A stretch of 64,000 nucleotides of DNA from positions 868,001 through 932,000 of the forward strand of contig CAWGKT010000012.1 in assembly GCA_963823215.1 (NCBI GenBank), in the 5' to 3' direction. The notes under the pieces were generated by a model. The model searched no databases and had not been told where the DNA came from. It saw only the letters and a program-made list of their open reading frames with translations. The position numbers were made by a program, and so were the translations under genes. Below, piece after piece: positions 37,643 through 46,327 of this stretch (positions are counted from its first letter, which is position 1; every line of letters begins with the position of its first letter). The stretch is from CAIWHR01 sp963823215 (lineage in GTDB: Bacteria > Pseudomonadota > Gammaproteobacteria > Burkholderiales > Casimicrobiaceae).

Positions 37643-39523
37643 ATGAGCGATTCCGCCGGCTCGTCGAAGCGCATGTCGCCGCTCGTCATCGGCGCGATCG
37701 GTGTGGTCTACGGCGACATCGGCACTTCGCCGCTCTACACGCTGCGGCAATGCTTCGGCAGCGAGCACCCGGTGCCGTTGACGCCGGCGAACGTGCTGGG
37801 CATTCTGTCGATCATCTTCTGGGCGCTGCTGATCATCGTCACGGTGAAGTACGTGGTGCTGATCATGCGCGCCGACAATCGCGGCGAAGGGGGGATCCTC
37901 GCGCTGACAGCGTTAGTATCGCGCGGCCTGGGCAACCACGGCCGCCGCCGGTGGTGGCTGGTCGGGTTCGGCATCTTCGGCGCTGCGATGTTCTACGGCG
38001 ACGGGATGATCACCCCGGCGATATCCGTGCTGGGCGCCGTCGAGGGGCTCGAGATCATCGCCCCGGAGCTCCACCCCTTCATCGTCCCCGTGACGATCGC
38101 GATCGTGCTCGCGCTGTTCGCGATTCAGAAGCGCGGCACCGCGAGCGTGGGCCGTCTGTTCGGACCGGTCATGTGCGCGTGGTTCGTCGTGCTCGCGATC
38201 CTCGGGCTGCTGCAGGTGATCGAGCACCCGGAAGTGCTGGGCGCGATCAACCCCGCACTCGCGCTCACCTTTATCGCCGCCAATCCGACCCTCGCCTTCC
38301 TCGCGCTTGGCGCCGTTGTCCTCGCGGTCACGGGCACCGAGGCGCTCTATGCCGACATGGGGCATTTCGGCGCCGTGCCGATCCGCCGCGCGTGGGTCTG
38401 GTTCGTGATGCCGGCGCTCGTGCTCAACTATTTCGGACAGGGCGCTCTGCTGCTCGCCGACCCGGCTGCGATCAAGAATCCGTTCTACCTGCTCGCGCCG
38501 CAATGGGCGCTGATCCCGCTGGTCGTGCTCGCGACCTGCGCAGCGGTGATCGCGTCGCAGGCCGTGATATCGGGGGCGTTCTCGCTGACGCGCGCGGCGA
38601 TCCAGATGGGATACTGCCCGCGCCTTAAGATCCAGCATACGTCGGACCGCCAGATCGGCCAGATCTACGTCCCGTTCATCAACTGGACGCTGCTCATCGC
38701 GGTGCTGCTGCTCGTGGCGGGCTTCAGGAGCTCCGACAACCTCGGCGGCGCCTACGGCATCGCGGTGACGCTCGCGATGCTGATCGACTCGGTGCTGATC
38801 TTCGTGGTCATGCGCCGCATCTGGGGCTGGAGCCGGGTCGTCGCCTTCGCCATCGCGGTGCCGCTGTTCCTGATCGACCTTTCGTTTCTCGCGTCGAACT
38901 CGCTCAAGGTGCCGGCGGGCGGCTGGTTCCCTCTGCTGATCGGCGGGGTCGTGTTCACATTGCTCACAACGTGGAAGCGCGGACGCGCGCTCCTGATGGA
39001 GCGCCTGGCCGTGGATTCGATGCCGCTCGGCCTCTTCATCGAGAGCATCGAGATGAGCCCGCCAACGCGCGTTCCGGGCACCGCGGTGTTCCTGACCTCG
39101 ACGGCGGACCGCGTGCCGCACGCGCTGCTCCATAATCTGAAGCACAACAAGGTGCTGCACGAACGCGTGGTATTCCTGACGATCCATACGCTGGATTTCC
39201 CGCGCGTCGCGGCGGCGGAGCACGTGCGCATCGCCGAGCTCGGATGCGCCTTCTGGCGAATGGACGCCAATTACGGCTTTGCCGAGGACCCCGACGTGCC
39301 CGAGGTTCTGGAGTCGCTCGGCAAGCACGGCTTCGAGTTCGACATGATGGACACGTCGTTCTTCGTTTCCCGCGAGACGCTCATTCCGAGCGTGGCGCCG
39401 GGTATGGCGCTGTGGCGGGAGCGGCTGTTCGTTTCCATGTCGAAGATGGCGGTCAAGGCAACCGACTTCTTCCACATTCCGACCAATCGCGTCGTGGAAC
39501 TGGGGACGCAGGTCGAGCTGTAG
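37643..39523 (+). CDS. kup: Low-affinity potassium transporter Kup
   Basis: 626-aa K+/H+ symporter with about 12 membrane helices. Signatures: IGVVYGDIGTSPLYTLRQCF near the N-terminus, IMRADNRGEGGILAL after helix 2, FYGDGMITPAISVLGAVEGL and GTEALYADMGHFG. The hydrophilic C-terminal domain (about 460-626) ends in MSKMAVKATDFFHIPTNRVV. It follows ntrX after 40 bp on the same strand, where many relatives carry a trkA-type potassium gene. Convergent with rpoH across 12 bp. Confidence 0.96.
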   Translation: MSDSAGSSKRMSPLVIGAIGVVYGDIGTSPLYTLRQCFGSEHPVPLTPANVLGILSIIFWALLIIVTVKYVVLIMRADNRGEGGILALTALVSRGLGNHGRRRWWLVGFGIFGAAMFYGDGMITPAISVLGAVEGLEIIAPELHPFIVPVTIAIVLALFAIQKRGTASVGRLFGPVMCAWFVVLAILGLLQVIEHPEVLGAINPALALTFIAANPTLAFLALGAVVLAVTGTEALYADMGHFGAVPIRRAWVWFVMPALVLNYFGQGALLLADPAAIKNPFYLLAPQWALIPLVVLATCAAVIASQAVISGAFSLTRAAIQMGYCPRLKIQHTSDRQIGQIYVPFINWTLLIAVLLLVAGFRSSDNLGGAYGIAVTLAMLIDSVLIFVVMRRIWGWSRVVAFAIAVPLFLIDLSFLASNSLKVPAGGWFPLLIGGVVFTLLTTWKRGRALLMERLAVDSMPLGLFIESIEMSPPTRVPGTAVFLTSTADRVPHALLHNLKHNKVLHERVVFLTIHTLDFPRVAAAEHVRIAELGCAFWRMDANYGFAEDPDVPEVLESLGKHGFEFDMMDTSFFVSRETLIPSVAPGMALWRERLFVSMSKMAVKATDFFHIPTNRVVELGTQVEL

Positions 39524-39535
39524 GACCGCCCGCGG

Positions 39536-40390
39536 CTACGCCGCGCTCATCTGCGCCCGCATCGATTTCAGCGCCTTGCCCTCGATCTGGCGGATGCGCT
39601 CGGCCGAGACACCGTATTCGGCCGCGAGTTTCTGCAGCGTGGCCGGTTCCTTTTCGACGAGCCAGCGCGCTTCGATGATGCGGCGGCTGCGATCGTCGAG
39701 CGCCGCGAGCGCCCGCTTCAGGCCGGCGGCCTGGTTGCTCTCGCTCTCCGCGCGCACGAGCAGCTGCACCGGCTCGTTCTCGGTGTCGGTGAGATACGCG
39801 AGCGGCGTGATCGTATCGCCGTCCTCGTCCGGTTGCGGTTCGAGCGCGATGTCGCGCCCGGTGAGGCGCGTTTCCATCTCGAAGACCTCTTCGGGCTTTA
39901 CGCCGAGGTCCTTCGCGATCGCGTGCGCTTCCTTGGTTGACAGCGCAGCGGAGCGGGTCTTGAGCCGGCGCAGGTTGAAGAAGAGCTTGCGCTGCGCCTT
40001 CGTCGTCGCGACCTTGACCAGCCGCCAGTTGCGCAGGACATATTCGTGGATCTCCGCCCTGATCCAGTGCAGGGCGAACGAAACCAGGCGCACGCCGCGC
40101 TCCGGGTCGAAACGGCGCACGGCCTTCATCAGTCCGATGTTGCCTTCCTGGATGAGATCGGCCTGCGGGAGTCCGTAGCCCATGTACTTGCGGCTCACGG
40201 CGACCACCAGCCTCAGGTGCGAGAGGACGAGTTGCTGGGCCGCGTCGAGGTCATTGTCTCGGACGAGACTGCGGCCAAGCGCGAGCTCCTGCTCGGCAGA
40301 AAGCAGCGGGAAGCGGTTCACCGCCTGGATGTAGTGATCCAGGTTGCCCAATGAGGCAGGGCTCGGGAAAACCAGCGCGGTTCCAGTCAT
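39536..40390 (-). CDS. rpoH: RNA polymerase heat-shock sigma factor RpoH (sigma32)
   Basis: 284-aa sigma factor. Region 2: LVLSHLRLVVAVSRKYMGYG, LPQADLIQEGNIGLMKAVRR, VSFALHWIRAEIHEYVLRN; then the RpoH box QRKLFFNLRRLK, diagnostic for sigma32; region 4 ends LAAEYGVSAERIRQIEGKAL. It directs heat-shock genes. The ATG at 40390 has GGAGGGG upstream. A perfect CIRCE operator 64 bp upstream places the gene under HrcA repression as well, so the two heat-shock circuits are connected. Confidence 0.97.
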   Translation of the reverse strand: MTGTALVFPSPASLGNLDHYIQAVNRFPLLSAEQELALGRSLVRDNDLDAAQQLVLSHLRLVVAVSRKYMGYGLPQADLIQEGNIGLMKAVRRFDPERGVRLVSFALHWIRAEIHEYVLRNWRLVKVATTKAQRKLFFNLRRLKTRSAALSTKEAHAIAKDLGVKPEEVFEMETRLTGRDIALEPQPDEDGDTITPLAYLTDTENEPVQLLVRAESESNQAAGLKRALAALDDRSRRIIEARWLVEKEPATLQKLAAEYGVSAERIRQIEGKALKSMRAQMSAA

Positions 40391-40451
40391 CGTCTGTCCC
40401 CTCCGTTGCGGCGCGTGGAGCAGCACTGCTCCTCCACTCGTCTTCGACTCA

Positions 40452-40481
40452 ATCTTAGCACTCGCCGGATGAGAGTGCTAA
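40452..40481 (-). promoter_or_regulatory. Likely sigma70 promoter of rpoH, embedded in CIRCE
   Basis: On the minus strand TTAGCA (40476-40481) and TAAGAT (40452-40457) are spaced by 18 bp. The CIRCE arms cover the -35 and touch the -10 hexamer, so bound HrcA would block polymerase. Confidence 0.55.
40455..40481. promoter_or_regulatory. CIRCE operator (HrcA binding site) upstream of rpoH
   Basis: TTAGCACTC, 9-bp spacer, GAGTGCTAA: an exact match to the CIRCE consensus in both arms and spacer length. It controls rpoH on the minus strand. Confidence 0.95.
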
Positions 40482-40752
40482 GAGGGCGAAAAAGTTCCTG
40501 AGCGATTTGGTCGGATTAGTGGTGAGGCCGTCGCCGCTGTTCTTCGCGCGGATGGTGGTCGCCATTCACGACGGCCCGCAACCGCCGACGGGTGAAATTG
40601 GAGACCACCGCAAGCGTTAGACCTGACTCATAGTGAGCACATGCTAACCTGGGTATCCGCTCTCCCCAAGGCTTCGCGTCGACCGGAATCGGTGCATCAA
40701 CTGCCGGAACCGGAAGCGTTGAGCTGACCCGCCGGACGAGTCGACGTTCGCT
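40482..40752. other. Spacer between the rpoH control region and ftsY 3' end
   Basis: About 270 bp. I see no open frame of quality, no tRNA, and no T-run terminator; it may contain upstream promoter sequence for rpoH. Confidence 0.5.
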
Positions 40753-41697
40753 TCAGCCGACGAGCGCGTCCACGAATTCTGCGGCAACGAACGGCTTGAG
40801 GTCGTCCAGGCCTTCGCCGACACCGATGAACCGGAGCGGGATCGGTCGCTCCTTGGCGATCGCCGCAACCACGCCACCCTTGGCCGTGCCGTCGAGCTTG
40901 GTCAGCACCAGGCCGGTCAGGCCGAGCGCGTCATCGAACGCCTTCACCTGCGCCAGTGCGTTCTGCCCGGTGTTCGCGTCCAGCACCAGCAGCGTCTCGT
41001 GCGGGGCGGCCGGGTCGGCCTTGCGGATGACGCGCTGGACCTTGCGAATTTCTTCCATCAGCTGCAACTGTGTCGGCAGTCGTCCCGGCGGTGTCCGCCA
41101 GCACGACATCGATCCCTCGCGCCTTCGCGGCGGCAATGGCATCGAACATCACGGCGCCGGGATCGCCACCCGCCTGCGAGATGACGGTGACGCCATTGCG
41201 CTCGCCCCACACGGCCAGCTGCTCGCGCGCGGCGGCGCGGAACGTGTCGCCGGCGGCGAGCAGCACGGTGAAGTCCTTGCTGCCGGAAAGTGCCTGGCCA
41301 GCTTGCCGATCGAGGTGGTCTTTCCGGCCCCGTTCACCCCGGCCAGCATGATCACGAATGGCCGCGCCGATCCCACGACGAGCGGACGTTCCAGCGGATG
41401 GAGCAGTTCGACGAGCGCCGCTTTGAGCAACGCCTTCGCATCGCCTTCCCCGCCAGCGGCTTTCCACCGTGCGGCGAGGTCATTCAGCAGATGCTGCGTG
41501 GCGGCGATGCCGACGTCCGCGGTGATGAGCGCCGTCTCGAGCTCGTCCAGCGTCTCGGCGTCGAGCCTCCGACGGGCGAACACGCTGCCAAGCGCACCGG
41601 CGAGCTTTTCGCGCGACCGCGCGAGGCCCGCGGCGAGGCGCTCCGCCCAAGGGCGGCTGTCCTCGACATCGGATTTTCGCTTGAAGACGTCGAACAT
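40753..41697 (-). CDS. ftsY: Signal recognition particle receptor FtsY, with two compensating frameshifts
   Basis: SRP-receptor GTPase, about 314 aa, that docks ribosome-SRP complexes at the membrane. MFDVFKRK start, N domain (ETLDELETALITADVGIAAT), then G domain: GVNGAGKTTSIGKLARHF, LLAAGDTFRAAAREQL, VVLADTAGR, TKLDGTAKGGVVAAI and the end FIGVGEGLDDLKPF. The reading frame loses one base near 41283-41286 (codon about 137) and gains one in the G-run 41084-41086 (codon about 204), which together restore the frame. Since ftsY is normally essential, the shifts are probably consensus errors. Divergent from rsmD. The short acidic A domain of E. coli FtsY is absent, as in many bacteria. Confidence 0.92.
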
Positions 41698-41778
41698 GGG
41701 GATTCGAGGCAGAAGACATCGATCGCACCATCGACAATGACCGGAGTTTACCCGCCTCGGACGGCGCGGCAGATCATA

Positions 41779-42378
41779 ATGCGCATCCGTGGGCCAGTTC
41801 CGATTGGACACTCCGTGTCGCAAACCGCCGCAAATCAAGTTCGCATCATCGGCGGCACATGGCGCCGGCGGGTGATTCGATTCCCGCCGACCGAGGGCCT
41901 GCGCCCGACTCCGGATCGCGTCCGCGAAACGCTATTCAACTGGTTGGGGCAGACTCTGCTCGGCAAGCGCTGTCTCGATCTTTACGCGGGATCCGGTGCG
42001 CTGACGCTGGAGGCGGCATCGCGTGGCGCCGTCCTCGCGGTCGCCGTGGACCGCAGCCGGGGGCTGATCGACGGGTTGCGCGCGACGGCAGCCTCCCTTG
42101 GCGCAAGCGCGGTCGAGACCTGCGTCGGCGACGCCCGCGAGTTCATCGAGCGGGAACGGCGGGATTTCGACGTGATCTTCCTTGACCCGCCGTTCGTCGA
42201 GGATCCGTGGCCATGGCTCTTGCCCGCTTGCGCCGCGCGGCTGCTCCCCGGCGGCTTCATCTATGCCGAGGCGGCTCATTCCCTGCCCCCGCCGTCGGGA
42301 TTCGCGACCTGGCGCCGCGACAAGGCGGGACAGGTGCATTATCATCTTTTCGCCCGCGCGGACGCCGCGCCGGCCTGA
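41779..42378 (+). CDS. rsmD: 16S rRNA (guanine-N2) methyltransferase RsmD
   Basis: About 199 aa. Family start motif VRIIGGTWRRRVIRFPPTEG, LRPTPDRVRETLFNWL, SAM motif CLDLYAGSGALTLEAASRGA and the catalytic VIFLDPPFVED (DPPF). It methylates G966 of 16S rRNA. Start is uncertain: ATG at 41779 or GTG at 41815, the latter giving only eight residues before the conserved core. It is followed by coaD, the usual rsmD-coaD pair. Divergent from ftsY. Confidence 0.93.
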   Translation: MRIRGPVPIGHSVSQTAANQVRIIGGTWRRRVIRFPPTEGLRPTPDRVRETLFNWLGQTLLGKRCLDLYAGSGALTLEAASRGAVLAVAVDRSRGLIDGLRATAASLGASAVETCVGDAREFIERERRDFDVIFLDPPFVEDPWPWLLPACAARLLPGGFIYAEAAHSLPPPSGFATWRRDKAGQVHYHLFARADAAPA

Positions 42379-42417
42379 ACGCGTCTTGCGTTCGACCGCC
42401 AGAAAGGCCGGCCCGCC

Positions 42418-42906
42418 ATGCTCACCGTCGTCTACCCCGGGACCTTCGATCCCTTCACCCGCGGCCACGAAGACCTCGTGCGCCGGGCGGCGAGCCTTTT
42501 CGGCAAGGTCGTCGTCGGCGTGGCCGACAGCGCTGCGAAGAACCCGTTCTTCGCCACCGCCGAGCGTGTTGCGATGGCGCGCGAAGTGCTCGTGCCCTAT
42601 CCGAACGCGGTAGTCGTCGCGTTTTCCGGGCTGTTGATGGATTTCGTCCACGAGCAGGGCGCGCGGGTGATCCTGCGTGGTCTGCGCGCCGTATCGGATT
42701 TCGAGTACGAGTTCCAGATGGCGGGCATGAACCGGAACCTCTTTCCGGAGGTCGAAACCCTGTTCCTGACGCCCTCGGAGCAATACATGTTCGTATCGGC
42801 GACCATCGTGCGCGAGATCGCGAAATTCGGCGGCGATGTGTCGTCGTTCGTGCATCCGGCGGTCTTCGCGCAGCTGAAGGCGAAAGTGGCGGAAGGCAGA
42901 AGGTAG
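42418..42906 (+). CDS. coaD: Phosphopantetheine adenylyltransferase
   Basis: 162-aa nucleotidyltransferase making dephospho-CoA from 4'-phosphopantetheine and ATP, the penultimate CoA step. Motifs: VVYPGTFDPFTRGHEDL (the T/HxGH nucleotide motif), ILRGLRAVSDFEYEFQMAGMN split by LRAVSDFEYEFQM, and the C-terminal SATIVREIAKFGGDV corresponding to the ISSTxVR loop. Length is standard. 39 bp after rsmD and 10 bp before the ferredoxin gene. Confidence 0.97.
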   Translation: MLTVVYPGTFDPFTRGHEDLVRRAASLFGKVVVGVADSAAKNPFFATAERVAMAREVLVPYPNAVVVAFSGLLMDFVHEQGARVILRGLRAVSDFEYEFQMAGMNRNLFPEVETLFLTPSEQYMFVSATIVREIAKFGGDVSSFVHPAVFAQLKAKVAEGRR

Positions 42907-42916
42907 GGGCGGCACG

Positions 42917-43189
42917 ATGGCGCTGATGATCACCGACGAGTGCATCAACTGCGACGTCTGCGAGCCCGAGTGCCCGAACGGCGCGATCGCGCCGGGCGTC
43001 GAGATCTACGTCATCAATCCGGCGAAATGCACCGAGTGCGTCGGGCACTTCGATGTGCCGCAGTGCGTCGAGGTCTGCCCCGTCGACTGCATCCCGGTCA
43101 ACCCCGACTTCGTCGAGACGCGCGCCCAGCTCAGGGCGAAGTACGAAGGATTGATGGCCGCCGACCGGGCGCCGGCGCGCGCACCGTAG
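42917..43189 (+). CDS. YfhL-type 4Fe-4S ferredoxin
   Basis: 90-aa dicluster ferredoxin. First cluster motif CINCDVCEPECPNGAI (CxxCxxCxxxCP), second CTECVGHFDVPQCVEVCPVDC with the eight-residue insertion between cysteines that typifies the YfhL/Alvin group of very-low-potential ferredoxins. It lies directly after coaD, its normal place in betaproteobacteria, and is convergent with the dynamin-like gene. The electron partner is not known from sequence. Confidence 0.94.
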   Translation: MALMITDECINCDVCEPECPNGAIAPGVEIYVINPAKCTECVGHFDVPQCVEVCPVDCIPVNPDFVETRAQLRAKYEGLMAADRAPARAP

Positions 43190-43220
43190 GCGGCGCCCGC
43201 CCCGCCGCGCGCGCCGGCGC

Positions 43221-45188
43221 CTACGCGTTCGCGGCCGCGGGCAGGGCCTCGGGCTGCAGGACGAGGGCGTTGATCGCTTCGACGGCGCGCATCAATTCGG
43301 CTAACTGTATCGCGAACGCTTCATGCTGCTGGTCGAGCTCGCGGATGCGCGCCTCGAGCTCGGCGCTCGCGGCGTGGATGCGCTCGACGCTTTCCAGGCG
43401 GCGGCGCAATTGCCGATGATGTTCGCGGACATGGGTCTCGAGCGGGGACATCACGGACCGCAGCCAGCCCTCGATGTCGCGGTTCGCGATCTCGTAGACG
43501 TGCTTGACGCGCGAGGCGACGGTCTCGAAAAACCCTCGCGTCAGCGTGAATTTCGCCTTGCTGAGCATGTTCCAGAGCGTATTGAAGTGCTGGTTGTACG
43601 CCCGCTCGAGGCGGTCGATCTCCTTCTGATATTTCAGCATCGAGAATGATGGCGGCGCGAACCGTTCGGTGCCGAGCTCCGCCGCGAAGCGGGCGTACAT
43701 CGCCTGCATCATTTCATGGATCTCGGCCGACCGGTCCGAGGCCGCGCCGAAATCCCGGCGAATCGACGTGAAGAAATCCGCCATGGCGGCGCGCACGCCC
43801 TTCGTGAACGGGCTGCGCTCGATGCCGCGGCGCGTGCGCCCGGCGTTCGTGCGCAGCGCCTCGAGGCCGATGATGTCGAACAGCGCGTTGGTCTGCTGGG
43901 TGAACACGGTGCGCAATGCGGTGAACCGCTGCATGCCGCGCTCGAAGCGCTCCTTTTCCTCGGTGCCGCGGTCCAGCATGTGCTGGACGACATCCTGGTT
44001 CCTGCCGCGCAGCTCGCGCAACTCGGCCAGCTGCTCGGCGATGCTAGCCTGTTGCGCTTCCAGCCGTGCACGTACCCCGCTCGCGATTCCGCGAACCTCG
44101 GCCAGCGTCGCCGCGCCGACGATATCGCGTTTGGCGGGAATGAGCGTGCGGGACAGCGCATCCTCGAGCGCCGGCAGCTGGCTTCGTTCGAGCAGCGCGT
44201 CGTCACCATTGATCTTGGCGAGCAGCGCTTTGTGCGCCGACACGGGAAACACCTGTGCCGGTGAAAGCTCGAGCAGGGCTGCCGACGCCTGGACCTGCCG
44301 ATCGATGTCGGCGGCGACGGCGGCCTCGGGTTTCAGATCGTCCCAAAGGATGTCGATCTTGTTCAGGGCCACGATTCGCGCAGCCTCGTGCGCGGAGGCA
44401 TCACCGGCCAGATCGCGTTTCCATATGTCCAGATCGGATCGGGTGACCCCCGCGTCGGCGGCGAGCACGAACAGGACGACATGCGCGCTGGACAGCGCGC
44501 TCAGCGTAAGCTCGGGCTCCGCCCCGATGGCGTTGAGTCCCGGAGTATCGATGATGACGAGACCCTGCCGCAGCAGCGGATGCGGGAAGTTGAGGATCGC
44601 GTGCCGCCAGCAGGGGACACTGGCCCGGGCGTCTCCGCCGCCGATCTCATGCGCCGGGCCCGACGCATCGTCATCCAGACCGAGCGCCCGTGCGAGCGCA
44701 ATCGGCACCTCTTTTACCTGCGAGACCCGCGCGAGAGCTGTGCTGAGCTGGCCCGCGTCCGCGAGATCGAGCGGAAACGTCGCCCATTCGTCGGCGTGGC
44801 CCCGGAGTTCCCGGACAGTCGCGTCCTTCAGTCGCGTCTCGATCGGCAGCAGCCTGATCGATGGCGGTTGCGCGGCGTCGAAGAGCAGTTCGGTGGGGCA
44901 CATCGTCGTGCGCCCCGCCGCCGCGGGCAGCAAGCGCGCACCGAAGTCGGCAAAGAAGATCGCGTTGATGAGCTCCGATTTGCCGCGGGAAAATTCGGCG
45001 ACGAACGCGACGATGAGCTTGTCCTCGCGCAATCGTTCGAGCAACTGCCGGATCCTTAGATCGACCTGCGCGTCGGCGAGATCCTGTTCCCGCAGCCACG
45101 CGTGCACTGCCCCGACGCCGTCTGCGACGCGATTGCGCCAATGGCCGTAGGCGTCGAAGCGCGCCGCGAATTCACGTGGTTGAGCCAT
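43221..45188 (-). CDS. Dynamin-family GTPase
   Basis: 655 aa from ATG 45188. G domain with the P-loop variant AEFSRGKSELINAIFF (residues about 55-70), G2 threonines in AGRTTMCPTEL, G3 DTPGLNAIGAEPEL and G4 NKIDILWD. The C-terminal half is helical and probably forms coiled coils (many E/R/L heptads around ERIHAASAELEARIRELDQQ). No clear transmembrane helix was seen, unlike BDLP-type paddles. Bacterial dynamins remodel membranes, but this subfamily's task is unknown. An upstream in-frame start at 45377 lies inside mutM and is less likely. Convergent with the ferredoxin gene. Confidence 0.88.
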   Translation of the reverse strand: MAQPREFAARFDAYGHWRNRVADGVGAVHAWLREQDLADAQVDLRIRQLLERLREDKLIVAFVAEFSRGKSELINAIFFADFGARLLPAAAGRTTMCPTELLFDAAQPPSIRLLPIETRLKDATVRELRGHADEWATFPLDLADAGQLSTALARVSQVKEVPIALARALGLDDDASGPAHEIGGGDARASVPCWRHAILNFPHPLLRQGLVIIDTPGLNAIGAEPELTLSALSSAHVVLFVLAADAGVTRSDLDIWKRDLAGDASAHEAARIVALNKIDILWDDLKPEAAVAADIDRQVQASAALLELSPAQVFPVSAHKALLAKINGDDALLERSQLPALEDALSRTLIPAKRDIVGAATLAEVRGIASGVRARLEAQQASIAEQLAELRELRGRNQDVVQHMLDRGTEEKERFERGMQRFTALRTVFTQQTNALFDIIGLEALRTNAGRTRRGIERSPFTKGVRAAMADFFTSIRRDFGAASDRSAEIHEMMQAMYARFAAELGTERFAPPSFSMLKYQKEIDRLERAYNQHFNTLWNMLSKAKFTLTRGFFETVASRVKHVYEIANRDIEGWLRSVMSPLETHVREHHRQLRRRLESVERIHAASAELEARIRELDQQHEAFAIQLAELMRAVEAINALVLQPEALPAAANA

Positions 45189-45276
45189 CGGGTTGGCTGC
45201 AGGTTTCGGTATCTTGTCCCTGGGGTCGATTCCGGCTGGACAATCTATCACGGCCGCGGTGCCGCCGCGCGGAAGT

Positions 45277-46092
45277 TCATCGTTGGCAGCGGGGGCAATA
45301 CGATGTGGCACGTCCGCCGTGCCGAATCTCGCGAATGGCGACGCCGCAGTTCCGGCACGGCAGTCCTTTCCTGCCATAGACGCCGTAATCGAGTTGGAAA
45401 TAACCGGGCTCGCCCCGACTGTCCACGTAGTCCCGCAGCGTCGATCCGCCCTTGGCGATGGCTTCGGTCAGCGTGGCGCGGACCGCGTCGAGTAGCCGCC
45501 CCAGGCGGGGCCGCGACAGGCTGCTGGCCGGAGTGGTCGGACGGATCCCGGCCCGGAAGAGCGACTCATTGGCGTAGATGTTGCCAATGCCGACGACCAG
45601 ATGGTTGTCCATCAGCACCAGTTTGATCGCCGCGGCGCGGCGGCGCGTCGCTCGCCAGAGGTAGTCGGCATCGCACGCCGGGTCGAATGGCTCGCGGCCG
45701 AGGCTGGACAGCAGCGGGTGTGCCTCGGCAGGCGGGGGCAGCCAGAGCATCGCGCCAAAGCGGCGCGGGTCGTGGTAACGGAGTGTCAAACCGGAATCGA
45801 GGATGATGTCGACATGGTCATGCGGCCGGCGCGGCGGCGGCTTCAGGAAGGCGCGCAGGCTGCCGGTCATGCCGAAGTGAACGAGCAGCGTGTCGCCGGA
45901 GCATCGAAACAGCAGGTATTTGCTGCGCCGATCGATCGCATCGACGGTGCGCCCGGCGATCCGTGCGGGGAGCCAGCGCGGAACCGACCACCGCAACCGA
46001 CGGTCGTACACGTGCATGGCCGCCACGCTACGGCCGACGACGAGCGGGGCGATTCCGCGGAGCGTCGTTTCGACTTCAGGCAATTCCGGCAT
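45277..46092 (-). CDS. mutM: Formamidopyrimidine-DNA glycosylase MutM (Fpg)
   Basis: 271-aa repair enzyme removing 8-oxoguanine and nicking the abasic site. The N-terminus MPELPEVETTLRGIAPLV contains catalytic Pro2 and Glu3; K57 region SKYLLFRC; GIGNIYANESLFRAGI is the helix-two-turn-helix; the C-terminal zinc finger is CRNCGVAIREIRHGGRATSYCPRCQR, split as C-x2-C and C-x2-C. The ATG at 46092 is fixed by the obligatory MPELPE start. 88 bp upstream of the dynamin-like gene; divergent from the TPR gene. Confidence 0.97.
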   Translation of the reverse strand: MPELPEVETTLRGIAPLVVGRSVAAMHVYDRRLRWSVPRWLPARIAGRTVDAIDRRSKYLLFRCSGDTLLVHFGMTGSLRAFLKPPPRRPHDHVDIILDSGLTLRYHDPRRFGAMLWLPPPAEAHPLLSSLGREPFDPACDADYLWRATRRRAAAIKLVLMDNHLVVGIGNIYANESLFRAGIRPTTPASSLSRPRLGRLLDAVRATLTEAIAKGGSTLRDYVDSRGEPGYFQLDYGVYGRKGLPCRNCGVAIREIRHGGRATSYCPRCQR

Positions 46093-46327
46093 TGGACCCG
46101 GCACGCGATTCGGATGGCCGGTGGGCGAAGACAACCGCGACGCCGGTTTGGTGACCGGCCGAATATACCCTAAGATGACAGCCGGTCCCCACTCACACTT
46201 CGTTCGCAATCCTCCGAGCGAGCACGCAATGCCGTTCGGGCGGCCGGGCGGACACGGAGCCGCCTTCCCCGGTCACGAAGTGGCGCACCGCACCGCGGCG
46301 CAACCCCGAAACTGCCGGACGCACACA

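Noticed and set aside
45189..45377. Upstream in-frame start of the dynamin-like gene
   Set aside because: It would lie inside mutM and add 63 non-homologous residues; the ATG at 45188 is preferred.
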